The position numbers and the translations under genes were made by a program. The notes under the pieces were generated by a model that did not search any database, was not told the origin of the DNA, and saw nothing but the letters and a program-made list of their open reading frames with translations. This document shows positions 1-7,540 of a DNA stretch of 7,540 nucleotides, piece by piece. Source of the stretch: Methylococcales bacterium (GTDB lineage Bacteria > Pseudomonadota > Gammaproteobacteria > Methylococcales > Methylomonadaceae); contig JAGLEW010000075.1 in NCBI GenBank assembly GCA_023144875.1, positions 1 through 7,540 on the forward strand, in the 5' to 3' direction. Position 1 is the stretch's first letter. The number at the start of each line of letters is the position of its first letter.

Positions 1-248
1 GGACAGTCAACGTGTGCATAGTGACGCGCATCTGATTCATACTCAACATGTGATGTTGCAATGGTAATACCACGCTCACGCTCTTCGGGTGCATTATCAA
101 TTTGGTCAAAGGCCTTCACCTCACCACCTTGAAGCTCAGCCATCACTTTTGTTAAAGCCGCTGTTAAAGTTGTTTTACCATGGTCAACATGACCAATTGT
201 ACCCACATTTACATGGGGCTTATTACGTTCAAATTTTTCTTTAGCCAT
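1..248 (-). CDS. tuf: Elongation factor Tu, N-terminal part (3' end beyond window)
   Basis: EF-Tu is the cytoplasmic GTPase that carries aminoacyl-tRNA to the ribosomal A site. The window holds 82 complete codons plus two bases, starting at an ATG (246-248) and running open to the window edge. The translation begins [16 protein letters not shown]. It contains the P-loop GHVDHGKT at residues 19-26 and the switch I segment EERERGITI, with the Mg-coordinating threonine at T62. It breaks off in the G3 motif, at D81-C82 of the expected DCPGH. The rest of domain 1 and domains 2 and 3 lie outside. An AAAGG Shine-Dalgarno at 258-262 sits 9 bases before the ATG. The gene follows fusA by 36 bases with no terminator between them, as the last classical gene of the str operon. 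Many proteobacteria carry two near-identical tuf copies; this one would be the tufA-position copy, but the window cannot show whether a second exists. Confidence 0.98.
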   Translation of the reverse strand, partial: MAKEKFERNKPHVNVGTIGHVDHGKTTLTAALTKVMAELQGGEVKAFDQIDNAPEERERGITIATSHVEYESDARHYAHVDC

Positions 249-284
249 GATCCAATACCTTTAAACTTAAATCTATTTTATGTT

Positions 285-2381
285 TTATGAAACTCTTCTA
301 ATGATTGCTTCTGCTATATGTGCAGGCGCCTCACTATACTGTTCGAACTGCATACTATAGGTAGCACGACCCTGCGTTGCAGAACGCAAATCAGTCGCAT
401 AACCAAACATTTCTCCCAACGGAACTTCGCAGTCTATCATTTTTCCCATTGGTGAATCTTCCATTCCCTGAACTATACCGCGACGTTTATTAATATCGCC
501 TACAACACTCCCCATGTAATCATCAGGAGTAACTATCTCCACTTTCATCATTGGCTCTAATAAAACAGGAACCGCGCTTTGCGCACCATCCCTAAACGCC
601 ATTGATCCTGCAACTTTAAAAGCCATTTCATTTGAATCCACATCGTGATATGAACCATCAAATAAACTCACTTTAACATCAACTATAGGAAATCCCGCTA
701 CAATTCCATTTTCCATTTGCTCCTGAATCCCTTTATCAACAGAAGAAATATACTCTTTGGGAACAGTACCACCTACAATTTTATTACTAAATTGATATCC
801 ATCACCAACTGATAAAGGTTCAATTTTTATCCAAACATGTCCGTATTGGCCACGACCACCTGACTGTCTTATAAACCGCCCTTCACTCTTAACTGTTTCG
901 CGAATTGTTTCTCTATAAGCCACTTGTGGAGCGCCTACATTCGCTTCAACATCAAATTCACGTCGCATTCGATCAACGATAACATCTAAATGTAACTCGC
1001 CCATCCCTGAAATAATAACTTGCCCTGATTCGTCATCACTATGAACACGAAAGGACGGATCTTCCTGTGCTAACTTCCCCAAAGCAACGCCCATTTTTTC
1101 CTGATCACCTTGAGTTTTTGGCTCAACAGCAATCGAAATAACAGGCTCAGGAAACTCCATTCGCTCCAGAACCACTTGTTCTTTTAAATCACAAAGCGTA
1201 TCACCTGTTGTAATATTTTTCAACCCAACTACTGCCGCGATATCCCCTGCAAAAACTTCTGCAATTTCTTCTCTATTATTCGCATGCATCTGCATAATGC
1301 GACCTACACGCTCTTTTTTTTGTTTTATAGAGTTATAAATACTATCCCCTGTACGCATAACTCCTGAATAAACTCGAAAAAAAGTTAATACTCCCACAAA
1401 AGGATCGGTTGCAATTTTAAAAGCCAATGCCGAAAAAGGCGCCTTATCATCAGCAATACGCTTAACCTGACTTTCATTATCGTCTGAAACACCTTCAATG
1501 GTCGCAATATCTATTGGAGAGGGCATATAATCAACTACGGCATCAAGTAATAACTGAACCCCTTTATTCTTAAAGGCCGAACCACAAAAAGCAGGAACGA
1601 TTTGATTCGCAATAGTTTGTATGCGTATCCCTTCTTTTATCTCTTCATTTGAAAGCACATCTTCTTCCAAATACTTATCCATTAAAGTTTCATTTGCTTC
1701 AGCTGCACTTTCCACTAAAAATTCTCGCCATTCTTCAGCTAAAACCTTCAGACCATCAGGAATGCCCCTTTCTTCAAAATCCACCCCCATATTAGCATCT
1801 TCCCAATAAATGGCTTTCATACTAATTAAATCAATAACGCCTTTAAAACTTTCTTCCGCCCCAATAGCGAGTTGCATTGGTACAACCACACTTCCAAGTC
1901 TCGTTTTAATTTGATCAACAACTCGAAAAAAATCAGCGCCTGAACGATCCATTTTATTGACAAAAACTAACCGAGGCACCCTATATTTATTCGCCTGCCT
2001 CCACACAGTTTCAGATTGAGGCTCAACACCTCCCACCGCACAAAAAACAGCACAAGCACCATCTAAAATTCGTAAAGAACGTTCGACTTCAATCGTAAAA
2101 TCAACATGCCCTGGTGTATCAATAATATTAATACGATGCTCTGGAAATTGCTTATTAATCCCTTTCCAAAAACAAGTTGTTGCCGCAGAGGTAATCGTAA
2201 TCCCGCGCTCTTGTTCTTGAGCCATCCAATCCATGGTAGCCGCACCATCATGCACCTCACCAATTTTATGAGAAACGCCCGTATAATATAAAATTCGTTC
2301 TGTTGTCGTGGTCTTACCCGCATCAATATGCGCCATAATCCCAATATTACGATACCGATCAATAGGGGTCTTACGAGCCAC
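285..2381 (-). CDS. fusA: Elongation factor G
   Basis: EF-G is the ribosomal translocase GTPase: it moves tRNAs and mRNA after peptide bond formation and, with RRF, splits post-termination ribosomes. The 698-residue protein is full length for the family (about 700). G-domain motifs are all present: P-loop AHIDAGKT (17-24), RGIT with T62 in switch I, DTPGH (88-92), NKMD (142-145) and GSA (267-269). The domain II, III, IV and V regions follow in order. [10 protein letters not shown] marks the start of domain IV, and the C-terminal part carries [12 protein letters not shown] and ends in RRVS. The start codon is GTG (2379-2381), supported by the universal N-terminus [15 protein letters not shown] and by an SD 7 bases upstream; the stop is TAA (285-287). 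It follows rpsG by 24 bases, with no visible promoter, so it should be co-transcribed from the rpsL promoter. Operon position and intact motifs favour the main translocase rather than a diverged EF-G2 paralogue. Confidence 0.99.
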   Translation of the reverse strand: MARKTPIDRYRNIGIMAHIDAGKTTTTERILYYTGVSHKIGEVHDGAATMDWMAQEQERGITITSAATTCFWKGINKQFPEHRINIIDTPGHVDFTIEVERSLRILDGACAVFCAVGGVEPQSETVWRQANKYRVPRLVFVNKMDRSGADFFRVVDQIKTRLGSVVVPMQLAIGAEESFKGVIDLISMKAIYWEDANMGVDFEERGIPDGLKVLAEEWREFLVESAAEANETLMDKYLEEDVLSNEEIKEGIRIQTIANQIVPAFCGSAFKNKGVQLLLDAVVDYMPSPIDIATIEGVSDDNESQVKRIADDKAPFSALAFKIATDPFVGVLTFFRVYSGVMRTGDSIYNSIKQKKERVGRIMQMHANNREEIAEVFAGDIAAVVGLKNITTGDTLCDLKEQVVLERMEFPEPVISIAVEPKTQGDQEKMGVALGKLAQEDPSFRVHSDDESGQVIISGMGELHLDVIVDRMRREFDVEANVGAPQVAYRETIRETVKSEGRFIRQSGGRGQYGHVWIKIEPLSVGDGYQFSNKIVGGTVPKEYISSVDKGIQEQMENGIVAGFPIVDVKVSLFDGSYHDVDSNEMAFKVAGSMAFRDGAQSAVPVLLEPMMKVEIVTPDDYMGSVVGDINKRRGIVQGMEDSPMGKMIDCEVPLGEMFGYATDLRSATQGRATYSMQFEQYSEAPAHIAEAIIRRVS

Positions 2382-2388
2382 GACTAAA

Positions 2389-2393
2389 CCTTT
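2389..2393 (-). promoter_or_regulatory. Shine-Dalgarno deciding the GTG start of fusA
   Basis: AAAGG sits 7 bases upstream of the GTG at 2379-2381, within the 24-base gap between rpsG and fusA. The spacing is close to optimal. Together with the conserved MARKTP N-terminus it supports GTG as the true start, because the next in-frame Met (M16) lies just before the P-loop and would remove the conserved N-terminal strand. Confidence 0.8.
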
Positions 2394-2405
2394 ATAAAAT
2401 AAAAA

Positions 2406-2876
2406 CTACCAATGATAATGAGAAAAAGCTTTGTTTGCTTCAGCCATTCTATGAGTATCTTCACGTTTCTTGGCCGCTGAACCACGACTTTCAAAGGCAT
2501 CCAACAATTCACCCGCTAATTTAGCAGACATATTTTTTTCGTTGCGACTACGTGCAGCATCAATCAACCAACGCATCGCCAAAGTAATACGCCTTGATGG
2601 ACGCACTTCAACAGGTACTTGATAAGTTGCCCCACCAACACGACGCGATTTCACTTCAACTCTAGGCTGAACATTTTCCAAAGCTTTTGACAAAACCTCT
2701 AGGGAATCTTCATGACCTTTTTTTTCGATCGCATCCAAAGCCCCATAAACAATTTTTTCTGCAACGGATTTTTTTCCATCAACCATGATCATATTCATAA
2801 ATTTAGTAAGCATTTCGCTTCCAAATTTAGGGTCAGGGATAATATTTCGTTTTGCAGCAATTCTTCTTCTAGACAT
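2406..2876 (-). CDS. rpsG: 30S ribosomal protein S7
   Basis: S7 is a primary 16S rRNA-binding protein that nucleates assembly of the 30S head and lines the E site and mRNA exit path. The protein is 156 residues, a usual length for bacterial S7, and begins [10 protein letters not shown]. Family hallmarks are the early PDPKFGSE (14-21), MVDGKKS (31-37), the rRNA-binding beta-hairpin region [21 protein letters not shown] (starting at 73), LAMRWL, and the C-terminal [21 protein letters not shown]. The start is ATG (2874-2876) and the stop is TAG (2406-2408). It lies 14 bases after rpsL and 24 bases before fusA, so translation along the str mRNA is probably coupled. In E. coli, S7 represses its own translation by binding the rpsL-rpsG intercistronic RNA; the gap here is too short to hold such a structure within itself. 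Confidence 0.99.
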   Translation of the reverse strand: MSRRRIAAKRNIIPDPKFGSEMLTKFMNMIMVDGKKSVAEKIVYGALDAIEKKGHEDSLEVLSKALENVQPRVEVKSRRVGGATYQVPVEVRPSRRITLAMRWLIDAARSRNEKNMSAKLAGELLDAFESRGSAAKKREDTHRMAEANKAFSHYHW

Positions 2877-2881
2877 TTATT

Positions 2882-2886
2882 TCACC
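2882..2886 (-). promoter_or_regulatory. Weak Shine-Dalgarno of rpsG
   Basis: GGTGA lies 5 bases before the rpsG ATG, inside the 14-base gap after the rpsL stop. It is a partial match to the anti-SD and weaker than the rpsL site. A second partial match, AAGG, overlaps the rpsL stop codon (2889-2892) but is 12 bases from the start. The closeness of stop and start suggests re-initiation by ribosomes finishing rpsL. Confidence 0.6.
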
Positions 2887-2890
2887 AGCC

Positions 2891-3265
2891 TTAGCTTTTA
2901 GGTCTCTTAGTTCCGTATTTAGAACGTCCACATTTTCTACCATCGACACCAGAAGTATCAAAACTTCCACGTACCACATGGTAACGTACACCAGGCAAAT
3001 CTTTTACTCGTCCACCTCTAATTAGGACGACGGAATGCTCCTGAAGATTATGACCTTCCCCACCGATATAACTACTTACCTCTTGACCATTGGTCAATCG
3101 AACCCTTGCAACTTTACGTAAAGCTGAATTAGGTTTTTTAGGTGTCGTAGTGTAAACGCGTGTACAAACCCCTCGTCTTTGAGGACAAGCTTCCAACGCA
3201 GGAACATTACTTTTTTCTATTTTTTTAGCACGAGGCTTACGAACCAATTGATTGATCGTGGCCAT
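2891..3265 (-). CDS. rpsL: 30S ribosomal protein S12
   Basis: S12 sits at the decoding centre of the 30S subunit and affects proofreading and streptomycin response. The protein is 124 residues, the standard short proteobacterial form, with an ATG start (3263-3265) and a TAA stop (2891-2893). It carries the canonical loop [18 protein letters not shown] (39 onward) and [17 protein letters not shown] (84 onward). Counting the initiator Met, the streptomycin-determining residues are the sensitive-type lysines K43 and K88, with P91 also wild type. D89 is the aspartate that RimO methylthiolates in many bacteria. The N-terminal tail is Lys/Arg-rich, and the C-terminus ends GTKRPKS. A GGAG Shine-Dalgarno at 3276-3279 lies 10 bases upstream. 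It is the first gene of the str operon and sits directly behind a strong promoter. Confidence 0.99.
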   Translation of the reverse strand: MATINQLVRKPRAKKIEKSNVPALEACPQRRGVCTRVYTTTPKKPNSALRKVARVRLTNGQEVSSYIGGEGHNLQEHSVVLIRGGRVKDLPGVRYHVVRGSFDTSGVDGRKCGRSKYGTKRPKS

Positions 3266-3363
3266 ATTTTTTTAACTCCGATGTACAAATTAACCATCAG
3301 GACAATCTTCTAAAAAAACCTATTAGATTCAATATCCTGCTATAAGCACTCAGCTCATGTGAG
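3266..3363 (-). other. Predicted 5' leader of the str operon mRNA
   Basis: These roughly 98 bases lie between the predicted transcription start and the rpsL ATG. They hold a short inverted repeat TGCT-TAT-AGCA (3338-3348), an AT-only pairing TCTAA/TTAGA (3309-3313 with 3323-3327) whose loop contains a seven-T run (3312-3318), and the rpsL Shine-Dalgarno GGAG (3276-3279). I see no open reading frame of note, no GC-rich stem followed by a T tract, and no recognised riboswitch. The leader is mostly AT-rich and looks weakly structured around the SD, which suits a highly translated gene. Confidence 0.55.
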
Positions 3364-3364
3364 C
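3353..3364 (-). repeat. Short palindrome at the predicted transcription start
   Basis: The minus strand reads GCTCA-CA-TGAGC, a perfect 5-base inverted repeat with a 2-base centre. It starts about 5 bases after the -10 box and so covers the predicted +1. It could act as a small operator, or place a short hairpin at the very 5' end of the mRNA (four pairs with a four-base loop are sterically possible). It could also be chance, since 12 bases is short. Confidence 0.5.
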
Positions 3365-3369
3365 CAAGT

Positions 3370-3398
3370 ATAATATGTTTTTATTCAGCTTTCGTCAA
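3370..3398 (-). promoter_or_regulatory. Sigma70-type promoter of the str operon (rpsL promoter)
   Basis: On the minus strand, a -35 box TTGACG (3393-3398) is followed after exactly 17 bases by a -10 box TATTAT (3370-3375). These match the sigma70 consensus at five of six bases each, with ideal spacing, in the only sizeable intergenic gap and facing rpsL. The predicted start of transcription is near 3363-3364, giving a leader of about 98 nt. The -35 box lies only 9 bases past the rpoC stop codon. Placement and strength suggest it drives rpsL-rpsG-fusA-tuf. The prediction is from sequence alone. Confidence 0.88.
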
Positions 3399-3407
3399 GC
3401 ATTATTT

Positions 3408-6400
3408 TTACTCAGTATTAAGCGCTTCTTTTAAGGCCGCTTCAACTTCTACCGTATCAACAACCGCAGGCGATTCTACACCTACATTCCTCTCAGCTAA
3501 ACGTTTTCGCTTTCTTTCCTCATGATAGGCTAATCCTGTACCTGCAGGAATTAATCGCCCAACAATGACGTTTTCCTTCAAGCCATTGAGACTATCACTA
3601 ATACCTCTAACCGCAGCATCCGTTAATACACGCGTCGTCTCTTGAAAAGAAGCCGCTGAAATAAAAGACTCGGTTGCTAGCGAAGCTTTGGTAATTCCTA
3701 ATAAAATAGAATCATAACTCGCAGGAATTTTACCCTCTTTTTCCATTCTTTCATTAGTGGCATTTACAAAACCTCTTTCCGCCTGCTCACCTTTCACAAA
3801 ATCAGTTTCACCCGAGGCGGTAATTTCTACCTTACGCAACATTTGACGAATAATAGCCTCAATGTGTTTATCATTAATTTTCACGCCTTGCAAACGATAA
3901 ACATCTTGAATCTCTTTTACCAAATATCCCGCTAACTCTTCTATTCCTCGTAGTCTTAAAATATCATGAGGTGTTAGCTCACCCTCCGCAATAGTCTCGC
4001 CTTTCTCAACAAATTCACCCTCAAAGACAGTAATATGTCGCCATTTTGGAACCAGTGTTTCAAAAGCTTCCCCTGATGCATCGGTAATAACAATTCTTTG
4101 CTTACCCTTTGTTTCTTTACCAAAAGAAACCGAGCCTGTTGCTTCTGCTAAAATAGCAGGGTCTTTTGTTTTTCTAGCCTCAAACAAATCTGCAACTCGG
4201 GGCAAACCACCCGTAATATCTCGCGTTTTACTCGATTCTTGCGGAATTCTTGCCAAAACATCCCCTACATGAACCTCACTACCATCTTTAATCCCGACAA
4301 TAGCGCCTGAAGGTAAAAAATATTGCGCAGGTACATCCGTTCCAGACAGGTTAATAGTTTCCCCTTCTGTATTCAGCAATTTAACCATAGGCCGTAATTC
4401 TCTGCCAACACTGCCACGTTGCTTTGGATCAGTTACAACACGTGACGATAACCCTGTGACCTCATCCGATTTTTCTTGTACGGTAATCCCGTCAGTAAAA
4501 TCAACCAGCTCAACAATTCCTTGCACTTCCGTGATAACAGGATGCGTATGCGGATCCCAATTCACAATAATATCTCCAGCATTAATTTTACCTCCTTCTT
4601 CAACCGTTAAGACGGCACCATAAGGAATTTTATAACGCTCTCTCTCCCGCCCATACTCATCCATCACGCCGACTTCACCTGAACGAGATACCGCCACTAA
4701 ATTATTCTCACGGTTTTTAACGGTTTTCATATTAGTCAAACGCACTGTTCCAGAGCCTTTAACCTGCACATTACTAATTGCCGCTGAACGTGAAGCCGCA
4801 CCACCAATATGAAACGTTCTCATAGTTAACTGCGTGCCTGGCTCACCAATTGATTGCGCCGCAATAACACCCACCGCCTCACCAATATTAACTAAATGAC
4901 CACGCCCTAAATCACGACCATAACATTTAGCACAAACTCCTTTACGACTTTCGCAGGTAATAATAGAGCGCACCAAAATCTGGTCAATACTGTTTTCCTC
5001 CATCACAGCAACCCAATGCTCATCAAGCATAGTGCCATCTTCAATTAAAACTGTTTTGGCAGCAGCATCCATTAAATCGCCAACCACAACACGTCCCAAC
5101 ACTCGTTCGGATAAAGGCTCAACAACATCACCACCTTCAATAATAGGCGTCATAGTAATACCATGAGAGGTGCCACAATCAACTTCTAAAATCACCAAAT
5201 CTTGAGCAACATCCACCAATCTGCGCGTTAAATAACCTGAGTTCGCGGTTTTTAATGCCGTATCCGCTAACCCTTTACGAGCACCATGAGTTGAAATAAA
5301 ATACTGTAGAACATCCAAGCCTTCTCTAAAGTTTGCCGTGATCGGCGTTTCAATAATCGAGCCATCAGGTTTTGCCATTAACCCCCGCATACCAGCAAGC
5401 TGACGAATCTGTGCAGCAGAGCCCCTTGCACCAGATTCAGCCATCATAAAAATTGAATTAAAGGATTTTTGTTTAACTTTTTCCCCTTTAGCATTAATGA
5501 CTTCATCCTCACCTAATGCATCCATCATTACTTTAGCAACTTGATCATTCGCATGAGACCAAATATCAACCACTTTATTATAGCGCTCACCATCGGTAAC
5601 TAAACCAGAAGAATATTGCTTTTGAATTTCATTAACTTCTCGTTCTGCCGAATCAATAATACCTTTTTTCTTTTCAGGGATTTCCATATCATTAATACCA
5701 AAGGATACGCCAGAACGTGTCGCATATTTAAAACCCAAATACATAACCTGATCTGCTAACACAACCGTATCTTTAATCCCCAAATAACGATAACTAAAAT
5801 TAATTAGTCGAGAAATATTTTTCTTGGTCATGTCAACATTAACCAATTTAAAGGGCATACCTTCAGGTAATATCTCCCAAATAAGCACACGTCCTACTGT
5901 TGTTTTTTGACGAGCTATTGTTTCTTCAATTTCATCATTGTCATTTTTTACTCTTTCACAGATACGAATTTCAATTTTTGTCTGTAATTCAACTGCTTTA
6001 GCCTCTAAAGCACTGTGCACTTCATTCACATTTGCAAAAACAGTCCCCTCTCCTACCGCATTAATTTTTTCACGACTAATATAATACAGCCCTAAAACCA
6101 CATCCTGTGTTGGATTAATAACTGGCTCACCATTAGCAGGCGATAGAATATTATTAGTCGCCATCATTAATGTTCGCGCTTCTAACTGCGCTTCAATGGA
6201 TAGCGGAATGTGAACAGCCATTTGATCGCCATCAAAATCGGCATTAAACGCACTACAAACTAATGGATGTAATTGAATCGCTTTACCTTCAATTAAGGTT
6301 GGCTCAAACGCTTGAATACCTAAGCGATGTAATGTGGGCGCGCGGTTTAATAAAATAGGATGTTCACGAATAACCTCCTCAAGAATATCCCAAACTTCAG

Positions 6401-7540
6401 AACCCTCACGTTCCACCATTTTTTTCGCTGCTTTTATCGTGGTCGCTAAGCCACGAAATTGTAATTTACTAAAAATAAACGGTTTAAAAAGCTCTAGCCC
6501 CATTTTTTTCGGCAAACCACACTGATACAACTTCAATGTTGGCCCAACGACAATCACTGAGCGTCCTGAATAATCAACTCGTTTTCCAAGTAAATTTTGA
6601 CGAAAACGCCCCTGCTTTCCTTTAATCATATCGGCTAATGATTTTAAAGGTCGTCTATTGGTTCCTGTAATCGCTCGTCCTCGACGACCATTGTCCAATA
6701 AAGCATCAACGGATTCTTGCAACATTCTTTTTTCATTACGCACAATAATATCAGGCGCATTTAAATCTAATAAGCGATTTAAACGATTGTTTCGATTAAT
6801 CACTCGTCGATACAAATCATTCAAATCAGACGTCGCAAAACGCCCACCATCTAATGGAACTAATGGACGTAACTCAGGCGGTAATACAGGCAACACCGTC
6901 ATAATCATCCATTCTGGACGATTATTAGAAGCCAATAAAGATTCAATAACTTTTAAACGTTTTGAGAATTTTTTAGTCTTAGTTTCAGAGTTTGTTGCAT
7001 TAATTTCTTCACGTAAAATACTGACTTCTAATTTAAGATCAATAGATTTCAATAAATCAAAAACCGCTTCTGCCCCCATTTTTGCTACAAATTCATCCCC
7101 AAACTCTTCAATCGAATCAAGATACTCATCATCGGTTAAAAGCTGACCTCGCTCCAAGGTCGTCATTCCAGGATCCAGCACCACAAACGACTCAAAATAC
7201 AACACGCGTTCAATACTTCGCAATGTCATATCCAACAACAAAGCAATTCGAGAAGGCAAAGATTTTAAAAACCAGATATGTGCGACAGGGCTTGCTAAAT
7301 CAATATGCCCCATACGATCACGACGTACTTTTGAAAGCGTAACTTCAACACCACATTTTTCACAAATTACACCACGATGCTTTAAACGCTTATATTTACC
7401 ACATAAGCATTCATAATCGCTCACAGGTCCGAAAATTTTAGCGCAAAATAAGCCATCACGTTCAGGCTTAAAGGTACGATAATTAATGGTTTCAGGCTTT
7501 TTAACTTCACCGTATGACCAAGACCGAATCATATTAGGCG
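3408..7540 (-). CDS. rpoC: RNA polymerase subunit beta' (5' end beyond window)
   Basis: Beta' forms the catalytic half of RNA polymerase with beta. The frame stays open to the window edge: two complete codons (Pro, Asn) precede [10 protein letters not shown], an internal Met equivalent to E. coli M29, so about 28 N-terminal residues are missing. Counting from that Met, the N-terminal zinc site is C42, C44, C57 and C60. The double-psi barrel motif [12 protein letters not shown] (6210-6245) carries the Mg-binding aspartates D432, D434 and D436. The second zinc site is C786, C860, C867 and C870. The bridge helix and trigger loop region follows, with [24 protein letters not shown]. All these positions equal my recalled E. 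coli numbers minus 28, so I see no net insertion or deletion through the second zinc site. Later come [18 protein letters not shown] and [26 protein letters not shown]. The C-terminal tail is acidic and variable, ending KEALNTE before TAA (3408-3410). The expected total is about 1,402 residues. rpoB should lie just outside the window. Confidence 0.99.
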   Translation of the reverse strand, partial: PNMIRSWSYGEVKKPETINYRTFKPERDGLFCAKIFGPVSDYECLCGKYKRLKHRGVICEKCGVEVTLSKVRRDRMGHIDLASPVAHIWFLKSLPSRIALLLDMTLRSIERVLYFESFVVLDPGMTTLERGQLLTDDEYLDSIEEFGDEFVAKMGAEAVFDLLKSIDLKLEVSILREEINATNSETKTKKFSKRLKVIESLLASNNRPEWMIMTVLPVLPPELRPLVPLDGGRFATSDLNDLYRRVINRNNRLNRLLDLNAPDIIVRNEKRMLQESVDALLDNGRRGRAITGTNRRPLKSLADMIKGKQGRFRQNLLGKRVDYSGRSVIVVGPTLKLYQCGLPKKMGLELFKPFIFSKLQFRGLATTIKAAKKMVEREGSEVWDILEEVIREHPILLNRAPTLHRLGIQAFEPTLIEGKAIQLHPLVCSAFNADFDGDQMAVHIPLSIEAQLEARTLMMATNNILSPANGEPVINPTQDVVLGLYYISREKINAVGEGTVFANVNEVHSALEAKAVELQTKIEIRICERVKNDNDEIEETIARQKTTVGRVLIWEILPEGMPFKLVNVDMTKKNISRLINFSYRYLGIKDTVVLADQVMYLGFKYATRSGVSFGINDMEIPEKKKGIIDSAEREVNEIQKQYSSGLVTDGERYNKVVDIWSHANDQVAKVMMDALGEDEVINAKGEKVKQKSFNSIFMMAESGARGSAAQIRQLAGMRGLMAKPDGSIIETPITANFREGLDVLQYFISTHGARKGLADTALKTANSGYLTRRLVDVAQDLVILEVDCGTSHGITMTPIIEGGDVVEPLSERVLGRVVVGDLMDAAAKTVLIEDGTMLDEHWVAVMEENSIDQILVRSIITCESRKGVCAKCYGRDLGRGHLVNIGEAVGVIAAQSIGEPGTQLTMRTFHIGGAASRSAAISNVQVKGSGTVRLTNMKTVKNRENNLVAVSRSGEVGVMDEYGRERERYKIPYGAVLTVEEGGKINAGDIIVNWDPHTHPVITEVQGIVELVDFTDGITVQEKSDEVTGLSSRVVTDPKQRGSVGRELRPMVKLLNTEGETINLSGTDVPAQYFLPSGAIVGIKDGSEVHVGDVLARIPQESSKTRDITGGLPRVADLFEARKTKDPAILAEATGSVSFGKETKGKQRIVITDASGEAFETLVPKWRHITVFEGEFVEKGETIAEGELTPHDILRLRGIEELAGYLVKEIQDVYRLQGVKINDKHIEAIIRQMLRKVEITASGETDFVKGEQAERGFVNATNERMEKEGKIPASYDSILLGITKASLATESFISAASFQETTRVLTDAAVRGISDSLNGLKENVIVGRLIPAGTGLAYHEERKRKRLAERNVGVESPAVVDTVEVEAALKEALNTE

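Noticed and set aside
249..300. Possible separate tuf promoter in the fusA-tuf gap and fusA 3' end
   Set aside because: AT-rich TAAAAT-like hexamers exist, but none has a reasonable -35 box at 16-18 bases, so only the Shine-Dalgarno is supported.
1621..1809. Plus-strand open frame opposite fusA (and similar short ones at 2106-2291, 2712-2894, 6334-6525 and 7082-7342)
   Set aside because: All are antisense to conserved essential genes, short, low in complexity and without family features.
2063..2362. 99-codon minus-strand frame inside fusA
   Set aside because: It overlaps the EF-G G domain in a different frame, and its Leu/Ile/Arg-rich translation is a frame shadow, not a protein.
2891..3265. 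Streptomycin-resistance mutation in rpsL
   Set aside because: K43, K88 and P91 are all the sensitive-type residues.
3388..3400. GCTT/AAGC hairpin as the rpoC terminator
   Set aside because: It has only four base pairs, no following T tract, and lies over the -35 box of the rpsL promoter.
6658..7146. 162-codon open frame on the plus strand, opposite rpoC
   Set aside because: It lies wholly antisense to strongly conserved beta' sequence. Its translation is rich in Ser/Arg/Lys with no recognisable domain, and it has no independent promoter or neighbours. It is a shadow of rpoC codon usage.
7530..7532. ATG at MIRSW as the rpoC start
   Set aside because: The frame remains open upstream to the window edge (Pro-Asn before Met), and the family has about 28 further N-terminal residues, so this Met is internal.

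Overview
The window is ordinary bacterial housekeeping DNA. All genes lie on the minus strand, so the transcriptional order runs from high to low coordinates: rpoC (RNA polymerase beta', 5' end cut by the window edge), rpsL (S12), rpsG (S7), fusA (EF-G) and tuf (EF-Tu, 3' part cut by the window edge). This is the end of the rif (rpoBC) cluster followed directly by the str operon. I found no mobile element, CRISPR array, RNA gene, accessory gene or undescribed system.

The proteins resemble gammaproteobacterial sequences throughout. Beta' keeps the spacing I recall for E. coli beta' from the first zinc site through the active site to the second zinc site. EF-Tu begins MAKEKFER and carries the [14 protein letters not shown] stretch. 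The DNA is AT-rich by eye, with many A- or T-ending codons. S7 and EF-Tu look to me most like methanotroph-type Gammaproteobacteria (Methylococcales), but this is from memory and is tentative. The direct junction of rpoBC to rpsLG-fusA-tuf differs from E. coli, where the two clusters are separate, and is common in many other bacteria.

Layout from low to high coordinates: 1-248 tuf (first 82 codons); 249-284 short gap with a Shine-Dalgarno (SD); 285-2381 fusA with a GTG start; 2382-2405 gap with SD; 2406-2876 rpsG; 2877-2890 a 14-base gap; 2891-3265 rpsL; 3266-3407 the only substantial intergenic stretch; 3408-7540 rpoC. The 142-base stretch holds a strong sigma70-type promoter (TTGACG, 17 bases, TATTAT) for the str operon, a small palindrome at the probable transcription start, and a leader of about 98 nt ending in a good SD. 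No convincing terminator separates rpoC from this promoter, so read-through from the rif cluster is likely.

The genes work together in gene expression. Beta' makes RNA, S12 and S7 are 30S subunit proteins, EF-Tu delivers aminoacyl-tRNA and EF-G drives translocation. The points that merit a second look are modest: the promoter and leader architecture, the very short rpsL-rpsG gap (no room for the S7-binding autoregulatory site known from E. coli at this position), the missing terminator after rpoC, and the GTG start of fusA.
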